Origin: Ruminococcus sp.
GTDB taxonomy: Bacteria > Bacillota > Clostridia > Oscillospirales > Ruminococcaceae
DNA length: 64,000 bases
Assembly: GCA_017484095.1 (NCBI GenBank)
Contig: JAFUTU010000018.1
Coordinates: 23,476-87,475 of the forward strand
Direction: 5' to 3'
Shown here: positions 44,307 to 56,484 of the stretch, piece by piece
How the letters are laid out: every line of letters starts with the position of its first letter
Position numbering within the stretch: the first letter of the stretch is position 1
The notes under the pieces: generated by a model
The model's input: only the letters and a program-made list of their open reading frames with translations
Told to the model about the DNA's origin: nothing
Databases searched by the model: none
Position numbers and translations under genes: made by a program

Positions 44307-45725
44307 TTAAGCGTTCATACCTCTGCCGCGGAAATCTCCGCCGCCGTGACCGCCACGGCCTCCGCCGAAGTCACCTCCCATATCGCCGCCAAAGTCTCCT
44401 CCGAAGCCGCCGCCCATGTCACCTCGGTCTCCGCCGCCCATCATCATAGGCTGAGGAATAGAGTCGACCTCACTGCCGTTGATGATTATGGTGCCGCCGT
44501 TGAACTCAGCTGTCTCGTCGTAATCAAACGACTCGGAAGGTCCCTGTTCAGGATAGTTTAGATCTATCGTTCCGCCGTTTACATATATGCTGCCGTTAGC
44601 ATCGATGCAATCAACGTCGCCGCCGCTCATCGTAACCGTCAGGCTTCCGCCATTCATCTCAAAATACACATCGTATGCTGTGCTCTTACGGCTTGCATTG
44701 ACACCGTCATCAGAAGCGGATATGCTGATCGTTCCGTCATTTATCTGGATAGCTGTTCCCTCAATGCCCTCAGAGGCCGAGATATCAAAGGTGCCGCCGT
44801 CTATCTGTACAAAAGTAGTTCCCTGAATGCCGTCACTGTTAGCTTTTATATTGAAGGTACCGCCGAGAATATAGATGTATCCCAGAGTATCGTCATCATC
44901 ATTCTCACAGTGAAGACCGTCCTTGCTTGAGGTTATATTGAAGGTGCCGTCAGCTATCAAGATAGAATCGTTAGCTTCGATAGCATCGAGAGCTGATGTG
45001 ATGTTATAGGTGCCTCCTGTGATCTTCATATCATCGTGACCTGAAATGCCGTTGCTGTAAGATGATGTGATATTCAAGGTTCCAAGGCCGTTAAGAACGA
45101 TATCATCCTTTGCGAAAATTACTGCATCGGTGTTGGTGTCACCGTCAGCAACGAACTGACCTGTTACGCTCAGCTCATTCTCAGTTCCCTCAACAGTCGT
45201 AACGAAGACCTTGTCTGCATTCACAACATAGATAGCCGGGAAATCATCGTTAGTTATGCTAACACCGTCAAGCACCAGCTGAATCTTCTCTTCGCTGTCA
45301 ACCTCGATCCTTACGGTGCAGTTCATAGCTGTTCCCGTGAGGATATAAACACCCTCTTCGGTAATGTCGATCGTCTGACCGTCTGATACTGTTATAGTCT
45401 CAGCGTCATCGGTATCAGCCGTCTGTGCCAGATCGCGCTTTGTAAAAAGACCGTCATCGTCTTCGCTTTCTGTCTCCGAGGCATTTTCTGCGATATCCTC
45501 ATCATCAGTATTATCAGTGGCAGCAGCTGTGGTCGCCTGTACACTTTCGTTCTCCGTTTCAGATTCCGACTCACTGACAGTTGAGATCAGACTCTTTGAG
45601 CTTCCCGAAGACGATGTGCTCTTTGCAGAAGCTGCAGAAGAGCTGTCCGAGCTTTCAGAACAGCCTGCCATAAGCATACAAACTGCCATCATTGCAACTA
45701 TGAAATTTCTCCTTGTATTCTTCAT
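44307..45725 (-). CDS. Carbohydrate-binding beta-helix lipoprotein (Cthe_2159-like)
   Basis: A 472-residue lipoprotein: signal peptide with lipobox MAGC, an 80-residue Ser/Thr/acidic linker, then repeated strands such as GGTYNITSALDAIEANDSIL, DGTFNITSSKDGLHCEND and GGTFDISASEGIEGTAIQI. These are the turns of the right-handed beta-helix of the DUF4353/Cthe_2159 family, reported to bind cellulose and pectin-like acid sugars. The tail is a low-complexity Gly/Asp/Arg stretch (GGGFGGDFGGDMGGDFGG). It is likely at the cell surface. Confidence 0.87.
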   Translation of the reverse strand: MKNTRRNFIVAMMAVCMLMAGCSESSDSSSAASAKSTSSSGSSKSLISTVSESESETENESVQATTAAATDNTDDEDIAENASETESEDDDGLFTKRDLAQTADTDDAETITVSDGQTIDITEEGVYILTGTAMNCTVRIEVDSEEKIQLVLDGVSITNDDFPAIYVVNADKVFVTTVEGTENELSVTGQFVADGDTNTDAVIFAKDDIVLNGLGTLNITSSYSNGISGHDDMKITGGTYNITSALDAIEANDSILIADGTFNITSSKDGLHCENDDDDTLGYIYILGGTFNIKANSDGIQGTTFVQIDGGTFDISASEGIEGTAIQINDGTISISASDDGVNASRKSTAYDVYFEMNGGSLTVTMSGGDVDCIDANGSIYVNGGTIDLNYPEQGPSESFDYDETAEFNGGTIIINGSEVDSIPQPMMMGGGDRGDMGGGFGGDFGGDMGGDFGGGRGGHGGGDFRGRGMNA

Positions 45726-45824
45726 AAGATTACCTCTCTTTCATTTTGTTGTCATCAGTATAGACCATGAACCTAAAATGAAATTAAAAGATATTTGAAA
45801 AATAAGTGAAACTATTATTTTTTG

Positions 45825-48137
45825 CTATTTCGCATAGATCTCAGCTATGCAGGTGTCGTCATACTTCTCGCCCTCATATACCTCAACTATCGTTATAGTT
45901 ACCCAGCTTACCGTCAGCTCCTCCGGAAAAACGAGCTCTGTAGGCTGCTTGCTGTAATTATCGGGGAAGGCAGCCTCATACAAGGTACCGTCTGAGAATT
46001 CAAGTCTGCATCTCTTGACCCTGTTATTATAGCGGTATGCAGTCTCACTTGTCATCATACCGTTAGCGATATAGAGAGTATCTATTGTGACCTCGTCCTC
46101 TTCGGGATAAACAGTTATGCTCTCGCCAATACCTTCATCAGCAGCGCCCTCGCTCCAGCAGGTCATAATATCTCCGTCAACAGCGTTTTCAGCTCCATAA
46201 GTGTAATACTGTCCGTTCACTGTGTCAGAAGGCAGACTGCTGCTCGAATAAGCATATGAGAAAAGTACAACATCTCTGAGATCGGGGTCATCGAGCTTGG
46301 TAGTTGTGGTAGTTGTAGTGGTAGTCTTTTTCTTAGTGGTGGTCTCAGTCTTATCAGAGAGATCACTCAGATACTTCATATTTACCCAGCCCCAGCTGCC
46401 TTTATAGGTTATATACGCCCATGTATCGCCAGTGTCACTGTTATATTGCTCACCGTATACGTCTACTTCATCATGACGCGCCACCATAGTAACTATCTCA
46501 AAGTCATAGCTCGGTCCGTAGCGCATTGAAAGATCATTCTCCTTCGTATCTACAAACATAGTTTCGATATAGCTGGGAGAATAAGGATCGACCACAGTAG
46601 GTATATCTGAAAGAGATGATTCATCTATCCAACCTGTTATACCGTCATATGTTATATAGCCCCATGTGGTGCTGTCAGCTTCTTGTTCACCGTATATGTC
46701 AAGCTCAGTGCCTATAGGTATTTGATCTTTTGAAACTACATTATACCCGAAGCCCGGACCGAGATAAACCTTCATAGATGTTATATCGGTCTTGACATAC
46801 ATAGTCTTTATCAGCTTGAGCTCATCAGGAGTTATGATATCAGACGGATCAAGCTCATCGGGATCCGATGAAGTATCCTCAGAAGATGCGCTGTCAGTGC
46901 TCGCAGAGGAAGAGGTCTCTTCCTTTGATGACACCGAAGCCGAGGACTTGTCCTTGCCTGAGCCGAAATTCATCTTAAACAGAAGCACCACCAGCGCAGA
47001 CATAGCAACCAGCACACACATAACAGTGATGAGCGCGACTGCTAGCTTTTTGTTTGTTGTGGGCTTTACCTCAGTCTCATACTCGCTGAGGGTATCAGGC
47101 TCAGCAGGCGGCTGAACGGGTATATTATCAGGTTGTCTGTATGGCTGCGAAGGCCTCTGTACAGGCATAGCAGGCTGAGAGTAAACAGGTGCTGCAGCCG
47201 GCATCACAGCAGGTGACGGACTTACCCGTTTTCCAAGAGCCTTCAGAACTGCTTCCATACTCTGAAAACGCCTTTGCGGATCATATGCACAGCATTGCAT
47301 AACGATAAACTTCATCTTATCCGAACCGTTCTGCGGCGGTGGAAACTGCCTGCCAGCAAGACGGTCACAAATAGCACGGTCAGTATCGGATTTGGTAGCG
47401 TTTTCACGCACAAGCGGCAGCTTATTGCCGTTCAGCAGATAATAAAGAGTGATACCGAAAGAATAGATATCAGCAGTCTTAGTGTAGCGCTTGTTTGTAT
47501 TCTGAACATTCCATACCTCGGGGGCTATGAAAGGCTGTGTGCCCGCAAGAGTGGAAAACGACTCCAACTCCTCCTGCTTCGCAATTCCGAGATCTCCGAG
47601 AAGGTAATTGCCCTTGCTGTCAACATAAATATTGCTTGCCTTGATATCTCTGTGGAGCATATTTATGTCATGCATTGACTTTATAGCCTCTGCGATCTGA
47701 ACTGCCAGCTTTTCTATCTCAGCGGTCGACAATGCTCCATTCTGCCTGAGATACACGGGCAAAGAGACATACTGCTCCATTTGTATCAGTATATCGAAGC
47801 CGATGACCCTGCCGCTGTTGTCATAGATATCCTTTATATTATGCCCGAGGCACTGCACTATGTGCTCCTGCCCCTTGAGCTTGTACATATTCTTTATCTC
47901 CTGGACCATTGCCGCCTTTTTACGCTCGATAAGCTGCTCACGGCTGCCCTGATATGTGCTCAGTTCCTGTTCAAGTATTATAGGTATCACTTTAACGGCA
48001 CAATATCTCGTCTCACCGAAGAAGGTCTGTCTCAGGCGGTATACTCTGCCGAAATTGCCTCCGCCGAGGTAGGTATCCTTATACCAGTTTTCCCACAGAG
48101 GCTCATATGAAGATAATCTCTCGCCGATGTCAAGCAT
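45825..48137 (-). CDS. Transmembrane Ser/Thr kinase with SH3 and discoidin-like domains
   Basis: A 770-residue receptor-like kinase. The cytosolic kinase (1-310) has the Gly loop LGGGNFGRVY, Lys49 in CAVKVIP, catalytic Asp164 in LHRDIKASN, a DLG instead of DFG (Asp182) and APE. A Pro-rich linker and one membrane helix (about 370-395) follow. Outside are two SH3-like repeats (MYVKTDITSMKVYLGPGFGY and MFVDTKENDLSMRYGPSYDF), a poly-Thr linker, and a galactose-binding/discoidin-like domain (GAENAVDGDIMTCWSEGAAD). It probably senses wall or glycan ligands. Single-gene unit. Confidence 0.9.
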   Translation of the reverse strand: MLDIGERLSSYEPLWENWYKDTYLGGGNFGRVYRLRQTFFGETRYCAVKVIPIILEQELSTYQGSREQLIERKKAAMVQEIKNMYKLKGQEHIVQCLGHNIKDIYDNSGRVIGFDILIQMEQYVSLPVYLRQNGALSTAEIEKLAVQIAEAIKSMHDINMLHRDIKASNIYVDSKGNYLLGDLGIAKQEELESFSTLAGTQPFIAPEVWNVQNTNKRYTKTADIYSFGITLYYLLNGNKLPLVRENATKSDTDRAICDRLAGRQFPPPQNGSDKMKFIVMQCCAYDPQRRFQSMEAVLKALGKRVSPSPAVMPAAAPVYSQPAMPVQRPSQPYRQPDNIPVQPPAEPDTLSEYETEVKPTTNKKLAVALITVMCVLVAMSALVVLLFKMNFGSGKDKSSASVSSKEETSSSASTDSASSEDTSSDPDELDPSDIITPDELKLIKTMYVKTDITSMKVYLGPGFGYNVVSKDQIPIGTELDIYGEQEADSTTWGYITYDGITGWIDESSLSDIPTVVDPYSPSYIETMFVDTKENDLSMRYGPSYDFEIVTMVARHDEVDVYGEQYNSDTGDTWAYITYKGSWGWVNMKYLSDLSDKTETTTKKKTTTTTTTTTKLDDPDLRDVVLFSYAYSSSSLPSDTVNGQYYTYGAENAVDGDIMTCWSEGAADEGIGESITVYPEEDEVTIDTLYIANGMMTSETAYRYNNRVKRCRLEFSDGTLYEAAFPDNYSKQPTELVFPEELTVSWVTITIVEVYEGEKYDDTCIAEIYAK

Positions 48138-48186
48138 TTTGTCACATCTCCTTTAAAAAGCAGATAAAAAGTCGAATATCACTAAC

Positions 48187-48215
48187 AGTATAACACAAAG
48201 GCTCACAATTGTAAA
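48187..48215 (-). promoter_or_regulatory. Sigma-A promoter of the kinase gene
   Basis: On the minus strand TTTACA (48210-48215) and TATACT (48187-48192) are 17 bases apart. Confidence 0.72.
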
Positions 48216-48246
48216 GACCGCAGCGATCATTTAATTAACAATACTA

Positions 48247-48275
48247 TTTACTTTTTTACAAATATGTGCTATACT
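48247..48275 (+). promoter_or_regulatory. Sigma-A promoter of the DIP1984-like gene
   Basis: TTTACT (48247-48252) and TATACT (48270-48275) are 17 bases apart, divergent from the kinase promoter. Confidence 0.7.
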
Positions 48276-48311
48276 TATCGTGCACAAAAACAACAAAATG
48301 GAGGTATGGTT

Positions 48312-48821
48312 ATGAAGATGACATCTGCACAGGCAGCAAAAGTGCTTCGCCAGCTCAATGACGAACACAACACGGTTCTTTACAGAGAGAGCAGCACAAG
48401 ATCGTTTCTGGCTTCGGTCGGAGAGGACGTAGGATCCGTTCGCCCCGAATACGACTATGAGGCTACTCAGGCAAAGCTGGGTGAGATCGAAACCAAAATA
48501 AGAAAGCTGAAGCACGCCCTGAACGTATTCAATTCCACAACTGTTATACCCGAATACGATATGACGATAGATGAGATGCTCGTTTATCTGCCGCAGCTGT
48601 CTCAGCGCTGCAGCAAGCTATCGGAAATGAAAGACGCTATACCCAAGGTAAGGGAATCAGCCGTTTATTCCAGAAGCTCAGCTATAATAGACTATCGCTA
48701 TGCAAACTACGATATAGAAAAAGCAGCGCAGGATCACCGTGATGCCTCCAATGAGCTTGCAAAGGCTCAGACAGCTCTTGACCTTATAAACAACACAGCA
48801 GAGCTGGAGATCGACCTGTGA
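48312..48821 (+). CDS. Helical protein, DIP1984/septicolysin-like
   Basis: A 169-residue coiled-coil protein without signal or membrane segments. The region EIETKIRKLKHALNVFNSTT followed by DMTIDEMLVYLPQLSQR resembles the DIP1984/septicolysin-like family, whose function is unknown. The best start is the second ATG after the ggagg site (48312); one at 48306 is too close to the site. The assignment is from pattern memory. Confidence 0.65.
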   Translation: MKMTSAQAAKVLRQLNDEHNTVLYRESSTRSFLASVGEDVGSVRPEYDYEATQAKLGEIETKIRKLKHALNVFNSTTVIPEYDMTIDEMLVYLPQLSQRCSKLSEMKDAIPKVRESAVYSRSSAIIDYRYANYDIEKAAQDHRDASNELAKAQTALDLINNTAELEIDL

Positions 48822-49022
48822 TATTTTTCCGTCTGCGCTGCGATCTTTATTTTTGACTTTTTCTGAAAAAGGTTTAAAGTAATAGTTTTTCGTTATTCTT
48901 TCTGTTATTGCTTATATGTAAGTGTTCAGTGTAAGGGCAGAACAGTGTTATTCGACGCGCAGTCTGCAGTAAAAACTTTTCCACGGGGCAGCCGAAGTTC
49001 GGTTATAGGCTACCTATAAAAA

Positions 49023-49058
49023 AAACAGGACAGCCGCGAGATCAAGCAGCTGTCCTTT
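49023..49058 (-). terminator. Terminator of the GH3-GH2 operon
   Basis: AGGACAGC (49027-49034) pairs with GCTGTCCT (49049-49056); on the minus strand the stem is followed by GTTTTTTT. The 240 bases between 48822 and the glycosidase stop hold nothing else that I can identify. Confidence 0.85.
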
Positions 49059-49062
49059 ATTA

Positions 49063-52047
<2,985 letters not shown>

Positions 52048-54795
52048 TTAATAAGAAATAGAAATATCAATAATAGATGTATCCTGTTTCAGGCAGAAAA
52101 CTATCTCATCACCAGTGATATTACTAGGCAGCTTTACAGTGTATTCTCTGAAATCATCAAAGCTGTCACTTGGCTGCAGCGTTATCTCAAACTCAGCATC
52201 TCCAGCTTTGAGGGTTATCTCTCTTTCTCCGAGCATTGAACCTGCCCTGAAGCTGATCCCCTTTGCACCAGAAAGCTCTGCGCCGCTGTATACTACAGTG
52301 CCGCTCCAGCCTGTTGCCCTCACATATTCACTCTTATCTGCAGCTGAATAGAAAAGTCTTGCGCCCTCTATCTTGTCAAACATGGCTGCGCTGAAATGAC
52401 TGCCTCTTTTTGCAAGGCTCTGCCCTTTCATTCTGATGCTCTGAGACAGCCTTATATCCTCACTTGATGAACCTGCAAAAAAAACATACTCCGCGCTTTC
52501 AAGTATCATCTGCTCTCTTCTGACATCAAAAATGCTGAGGATATGCGCGCTCACATTCAAGGTGACGTCTTTGCTCTCCCCTGCTTTCAGAGTTACCCTC
52601 TCAAAAGCACATAGCTTTTTAAGCGGCCTTTTCACCTCAGAGTCTCTTACCGTGAAATAGAGCTGTACTGTCTCAGTTCCGTCTGTATCCGAAGCGTTCG
52701 TCATTTTCAGTCTGCAAACAGCTCCGTCATCAGTCTGCTTTATATCAATATCTGAATACTCATATGTGCTGTAGCTCAACCCGTGCCCGAACGGATATAA
52801 AGGCTTCCCCTCAAAATACATATAGGTCGAGCCTGCTGACTCAATATCATAATCCATAATATCAGGAAGATCAAGCTCACTTCTGTACCATGTGATCGGT
52901 GTCTTTCCCGAGGGGTTATTCTCACCTGTGAGCGTTTTTGCCAGTGCACTTCCAAGCTCCGCACCTGCGTGTGACGACCATATAACAGCTGCTGCGGCAT
53001 CAGATTGCTCAGTGACCGCATACGGATAGCTCGATATAAGAGCCAGAACTGTGTTTTTATTCACAGCCGCAAGTGTCTCTGTCATACCCTCCTGAACATT
53101 GAGCGCGAGAGTTTTTCTGTCATAGCATTCTTTAGCTGTCTGAACAGGATAATTACCCACACAGTATATCACGATATCATTTTCGGCAGCAATCTTTTCG
53201 GCACGTTCCTTGCCGCGGCTTATGACCTCGATATCAAAAAGCTGCTCATCAGTAACACCTTTCTGCCTGATGACAGTCATCGTCAGATCGCCCGCAACTG
53301 CAACTCTTCTGTGGTGCAGAAATTCCTCGATAACGGTTTTTCCGCAATATGGCTTAAAGTTAAAGGTCTCTCTTGTGAACCAGTCAAATATCCTCCTGTT
53401 GTGCAGCTTCAAAGTATCATCATCGAATAGTCTGACATAACGTTTATACTTGACAGAGAACAGATCAGTCCAGTTCTCGCCCCAATCCTGAAGCTCAAAC
53501 AATGCTCCTCCCTCGGCAGCATCGGCATCAGCTCTCAGGCTCCCGTCATCATATGCACAAAGATACTTTCCGTTGGGGCATTTCACAGCAACTATATCCC
53601 AAAGGCTGTCGTATGTAACACTGTCAAACTCTTTCTTGATGCCCTCCAAAGCCGTGGTCTCATATGACCAATATCCCGTGTACCAGTCCATAAGACAATC
53701 ATCTGCCAACGCACCGACAACAGCCGTTTTTAAGCTCTTATCCTTTATCGGGAGGATACCGTTGTTTTTTAACAGAGTTACCTGCTCAAGGGCTGCACGT
53801 CTGTTTATTTCACGGTGCTTTTCACAGTCAATAACGTCAGTTGTGATATCATCGAGCTTTGTTTTATCCAGCTGTCCAAGTCTTATCCGTGCATAGACAG
53901 CATCTGTAACAGCCTTATCTATATCTGACCAAGTAATTCTCCCTTGTTCCAGGGCTTTTTTTGCTGCCGCCTTTACCAAAGTATCTTCGTCTGTCATCGT
54001 GCCGCTGCCTGCGTCCAGACAGAGCTTGTAAGCCTCACTATGCGTTACCGTGTAGCGGTGAGCCATAACGTTCTGGGAAAAATCTCCGCCGTCACTAACA
54101 ACGAACCACAGACCCCATTCGTCTTTCAACAGGCGCTGAATGTCACCGTTCATGATCGCAGGCAGGCCGTTTATCTCATTGTAAGCAGCCATGATACTGC
54201 GTGCTCCGCCCTTTCTTATAGGTATCTCAAACGCAGCATAGTAATACTCTCTTTTCAGGCGCGGTGTCAGGTAAGCATTGCAGCTGCCCCGATCCTCTTC
54301 ATTGTTGTTCGCACAAAAGTGCTTCAGGGTCGGTACTGTGAGGTAATATCCGTCATCAGACTCCCCTGCCATACCTGTAGTATAAGCCGCCGTCAGCTCA
54401 CCTGCAAGGCAAACGTCCTCACCATAAGCCTCCTCAGTCCTACCCCAGCGAGGATCTCTCACCATATCTACAGTCGGTCCCCACAAGGCAAGACCGCCCT
54501 TTTTCTTCTGATTATAATAAGCTCTTGCCTCAGTTCCCGCTATTTCACCGAGAGAGCGCATAATCTCCTTGTCAAAGGTCGAAGCTAAGCCTATCGGCTG
54601 AGGAAAAACGTTTGATACAGTATCCTTATCTCTGCCAACGTATCCTCTTGCTACCTCGGTGCCGATGTAGAATTCATCAAGCCCTAAACGCTTCACCGCA
54701 TGGTGATGAGTTGTGAGCATACCGAGCTTTTCATCATCTGTCATATCAGAAACGAGCTTCTTTGCCCTATTCAGAAAAACATCATTATTACACAT
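52048..54795 (-). CDS. Glycoside hydrolase family 3 enzyme with extra domains
   Basis: A 915-residue cytosolic GH3 enzyme. The TIM barrel has WGPTVDMVRDPRWGR, TLKHFCANNNEEDRG and the nucleophile Asp in FVVSDGGDFSQ. Between the barrel and the alpha/beta sandwich is an inserted beta-trefoil-like stretch (NGKYLCAYDDGSLRADAD, LFSVKYKRYVRLFDDDTLKL), resembling fascin-like carbohydrate binders. A fibronectin-III-like domain and a C-terminal CBM6-like domain (about 800-915) follow. Beta-glucosidase or beta-xylosidase activity is possible. The ATG at 54795 has aaggagccttactatt. Confidence 0.88.
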   Translation of the reverse strand: MCNNDVFLNRAKKLVSDMTDDEKLGMLTTHHHAVKRLGLDEFYIGTEVARGYVGRDKDTVSNVFPQPIGLASTFDKEIMRSLGEIAGTEARAYYNQKKKGGLALWGPTVDMVRDPRWGRTEEAYGEDVCLAGELTAAYTTGMAGESDDGYYLTVPTLKHFCANNNEEDRGSCNAYLTPRLKREYYYAAFEIPIRKGGARSIMAAYNEINGLPAIMNGDIQRLLKDEWGLWFVVSDGGDFSQNVMAHRYTVTHSEAYKLCLDAGSGTMTDEDTLVKAAAKKALEQGRITWSDIDKAVTDAVYARIRLGQLDKTKLDDITTDVIDCEKHREINRRAALEQVTLLKNNGILPIKDKSLKTAVVGALADDCLMDWYTGYWSYETTALEGIKKEFDSVTYDSLWDIVAVKCPNGKYLCAYDDGSLRADADAAEGGALFELQDWGENWTDLFSVKYKRYVRLFDDDTLKLHNRRIFDWFTRETFNFKPYCGKTVIEEFLHHRRVAVAGDLTMTVIRQKGVTDEQLFDIEVISRGKERAEKIAAENDIVIYCVGNYPVQTAKECYDRKTLALNVQEGMTETLAAVNKNTVLALISSYPYAVTEQSDAAAAVIWSSHAGAELGSALAKTLTGENNPSGKTPITWYRSELDLPDIMDYDIESAGSTYMYFEGKPLYPFGHGLSYSTYEYSDIDIKQTDDGAVCRLKMTNASDTDGTETVQLYFTVRDSEVKRPLKKLCAFERVTLKAGESKDVTLNVSAHILSIFDVRREQMILESAEYVFFAGSSSEDIRLSQSIRMKGQSLAKRGSHFSAAMFDKIEGARLFYSAADKSEYVRATGWSGTVVYSGAELSGAKGISFRAGSMLGEREITLKAGDAEFEITLQPSDSFDDFREYTVKLPSNITGDEIVFCLKQDTSIIDISISY

Positions 54796-54829
54796 AATAG
54801 TAAGGCTCCTTAACGTACACATTTTCTAT

Positions 54830-54858
54830 ATTTTAACACAACGTGCACAGTATTTCAA
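54830..54858 (-). promoter_or_regulatory. Promoter of the GH3-GH2 operon
   Basis: On the minus strand TTGAAA (54853-54858) and TAAAAT (54830-54835) are 17 bases apart. ACGTGCAC within the spacer is a small palindrome that could be an operator half. Confidence 0.6.
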
Positions 54859-54980
54859 TAGCAAATTCTATATTTGGATTAACAAATCAAAGCATAAATA
54901 CAGCTATGACCTATGACTTTTTTCGCAGTTCCCGAACAGAAAATATGATCGTGCCTTGCTAAATACAAATAGCGAAAAAA

Positions 54981-55151
54981 CTAAAACAGCCGCAGAGATA
55001 ATAATACCTCATACGGCTGTGAACTATTTAAATTATCTGAATTATATTTAGCTCTCAGAACAGCGTACATATCCACGCCAGAAGCAGAATGATAACAAAT
55101 CTGACATAGAACTGCAATCATTATCAGCTTACAAATTATTGTTATTATCAT
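54981..55151 (-). CDS. Doubtful 56-codon membrane ORF
   Basis: ATG at 55151 has a good site (aacggagaaaaat) and a hydrophobic start (MIITIICKLIMIAVLCQICY). However the frame runs through the terminator hairpin at 54986-55020, and another frame inside it encodes a second hydrophobic stretch (QFYVRFVIILLLAWICTLF). It may be the broken remains of a small membrane protein. Confidence 0.3.
   Translation of the reverse strand: MIITIICKLIMIAVLCQICYHSASGVDMYAVLRAKYNSDNLNSSQPYEVLLSLRLF
54983..55020 (-). terminator. Hairpin terminator downstream of the broken sigma-factor gene
   Basis: ACAGCCG (54986-54992) pairs with CGGCTGT (55014-55020); on the minus strand it is followed by TTTTAG. Confidence 0.6.
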
Positions 55152-55167
55152 ATTTTTCTCCGTTCTT

Positions 55168-55718
55168 CTATTTAGACCGATAGTCCCAATCATACCCTTT
55201 ATATGCCTTGTCGACCTCACGCAGCAGTCTTCTCGGCTCTTTCAGCAGAGAGCCGTGTCCTCGGTCTGTAAAAACCTTGTGCTTAAAATGATAAGCGGAA
55301 CGGTCAACCTTTTTCAGTACCTGCCGATCTTCAAGTATCAATAGGTGCAATGCTTGATGCAACATACGTTTTTCTTCACTTTTTATGTAATGGCTTTCGA
55401 TATTTTGCTCGTCAGCAAGGTATTCCTGTGATTCCGGCGCAACGACGCTGAGTTTTGTGTGCCTTCGAAGGTATTTTTCAGTAATAATACGCCCGATCGC
55501 ATAGAGCCATATTTTGAATGAGCTTTTGCCTGAAAATCTTGACGTTTGATGACAAGTTCTAAGAATACGTCTTGAGTCAATTCTTCAGCAGTGTGAACAT
55601 TTTGTACAAAGCTATTTAAGTACAGTATCAATCCTGAACGATAGGTGCAGATGATCTCATGTAGTCCCTCATTGTCGCCCGCAAGGAAACGTCGGTAGCT
55701 ACTTTCACCGTTGTCCAT
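55168..55718 (-). pseudogene. ECF sigma-factor gene, frameshifted and truncated
   Basis: The start (ATG 55718, gagaggtgga site) leads into region 2 of an ECF sigma factor (SYRRFLAGDNEGLHEIICTY, AEELTQDVFLELVIKRQDF). At GATTTTCAGG near 55537 the frame is lost; reading one base back restores the family sequence (FSGKSSFKIWLYAIGRIITE, then YLRR). A T run of four in place of five would explain it. Region 4 begins (LHLLILEDRQVL) but is replaced by an unrelated basic tail ending REVDKAYKGYDWDYRSK. Two independent lesions make it a pseudogene. Confidence 0.75.
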
Positions 55719-55911
55719 CGGGGATTCCACCTCTCAAGTGCGTTTGTATTACCCTTTCACTTATTAGTACCATTCTTGAAGGAAATGTCGAAGTGATTTT
55801 TCGTGAAAAATTCTTCCTTTTTCAAGTTTGCTTAGTTTGTATAAATATTATATCAGATATTTGCGATATTACAATACATAATGTCAGAAATAAATCAAGT
55901 TATACCTATAT

Positions 55912-56032
55912 ATAGCAAAGCCCCTCAGAAATGCTCCGAGGGGCGTATGTGTGCCGTTAGGGGACGTGATTATTGTGGTGTGCGCCATAATTCCGATTTG
56001 GTTTATACGAGCAGACTGAGTACTTACCCTAT
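55912..56032 (-). ncRNA. Candidate small RNA or very short mRNA
   Basis: A consensus promoter on the minus strand (TTGACA, 17 bases, TATAAT) predicts a start near 56032. A terminator (GCCCCTC 55938-55944 region with GAGGGGC, 55920-55926, then TTTGCT on the minus strand) ends the unit after about 115 bases. The RNA could carry a 34-codon frame from an ATG at about 55990 (start MAHTTIITSPNG), but that frame runs through the hairpin and has only a weak site. I see no match to a known RNA family. Confidence 0.6.
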
Positions 56033-56038
56033 ACAAAC

Positions 56039-56067
56039 ATTATACCAAACACTACTGAAAATGTCAA
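56039..56067 (-). promoter_or_regulatory. Consensus sigma-A promoter of the candidate small RNA
   Basis: On the minus strand TTGACA (56062-56067) and TATAAT (56039-56044) are exactly 17 bases apart, the best consensus promoter in the accessory region. Confidence 0.85.
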
Positions 56068-56432
56068 TCACTTGAAAAGACAAAGCCAGTTTAAGTTCTC
56101 TTTTAGCATTAACCTTACGAATATATCTAAAAGGTTGACAATGGTTAGCCTCAAAACATATTGTTCATGTACCATATAGAATATTAATAAAATCTCAGGA
56201 TATGTATCCTTTAACAGTTTTGCAGCTTCAAGGCCGTTCTCCGCTGCATATCAAGCATCAAATATAACAATATCGAAGGATTCTTTCTTATTTACGATCT
56301 TGTTATAAGGTACTGAGATTTATCAAAATAATTGAGTTCAATCTCCTGCTTATCCTTAAAATAATCCCCAACTATATCACAGGCTTTGTCTATCCAAAGC
56401 TTTTCGTCATCACATATATCTATTTTAAGCAT
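56068..56432 (-). pseudogene. Broken response-regulator gene (AgrA/LytTR-like receiver)
   Basis: From ATG 56432 the frame reads MLKIDICDDEKLWIDKACDI, typical of receiver domains of the AgrA/LytTR type, and stops at 56292-56294. In another frame the receiver continues (ESFDIVIFDA, a stop, then YAAENGLEAAKLLKDTYPEI) and stays recognisable to about 56068. A frameshift and an internal stop show decay, and the DNA-binding domain is absent. Confidence 0.7.
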
Positions 56433-56484
56433 TTACTAATACTTTCTAATAAGATTTTATATTAATCTAATCAGTTTTTATCTA

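Noticed and set aside
55861..55945. CRISPR-like or tRNA-like element at the small hairpin
   Set aside because: There is a single hairpin with a T run on the minus strand, explained as a terminator.
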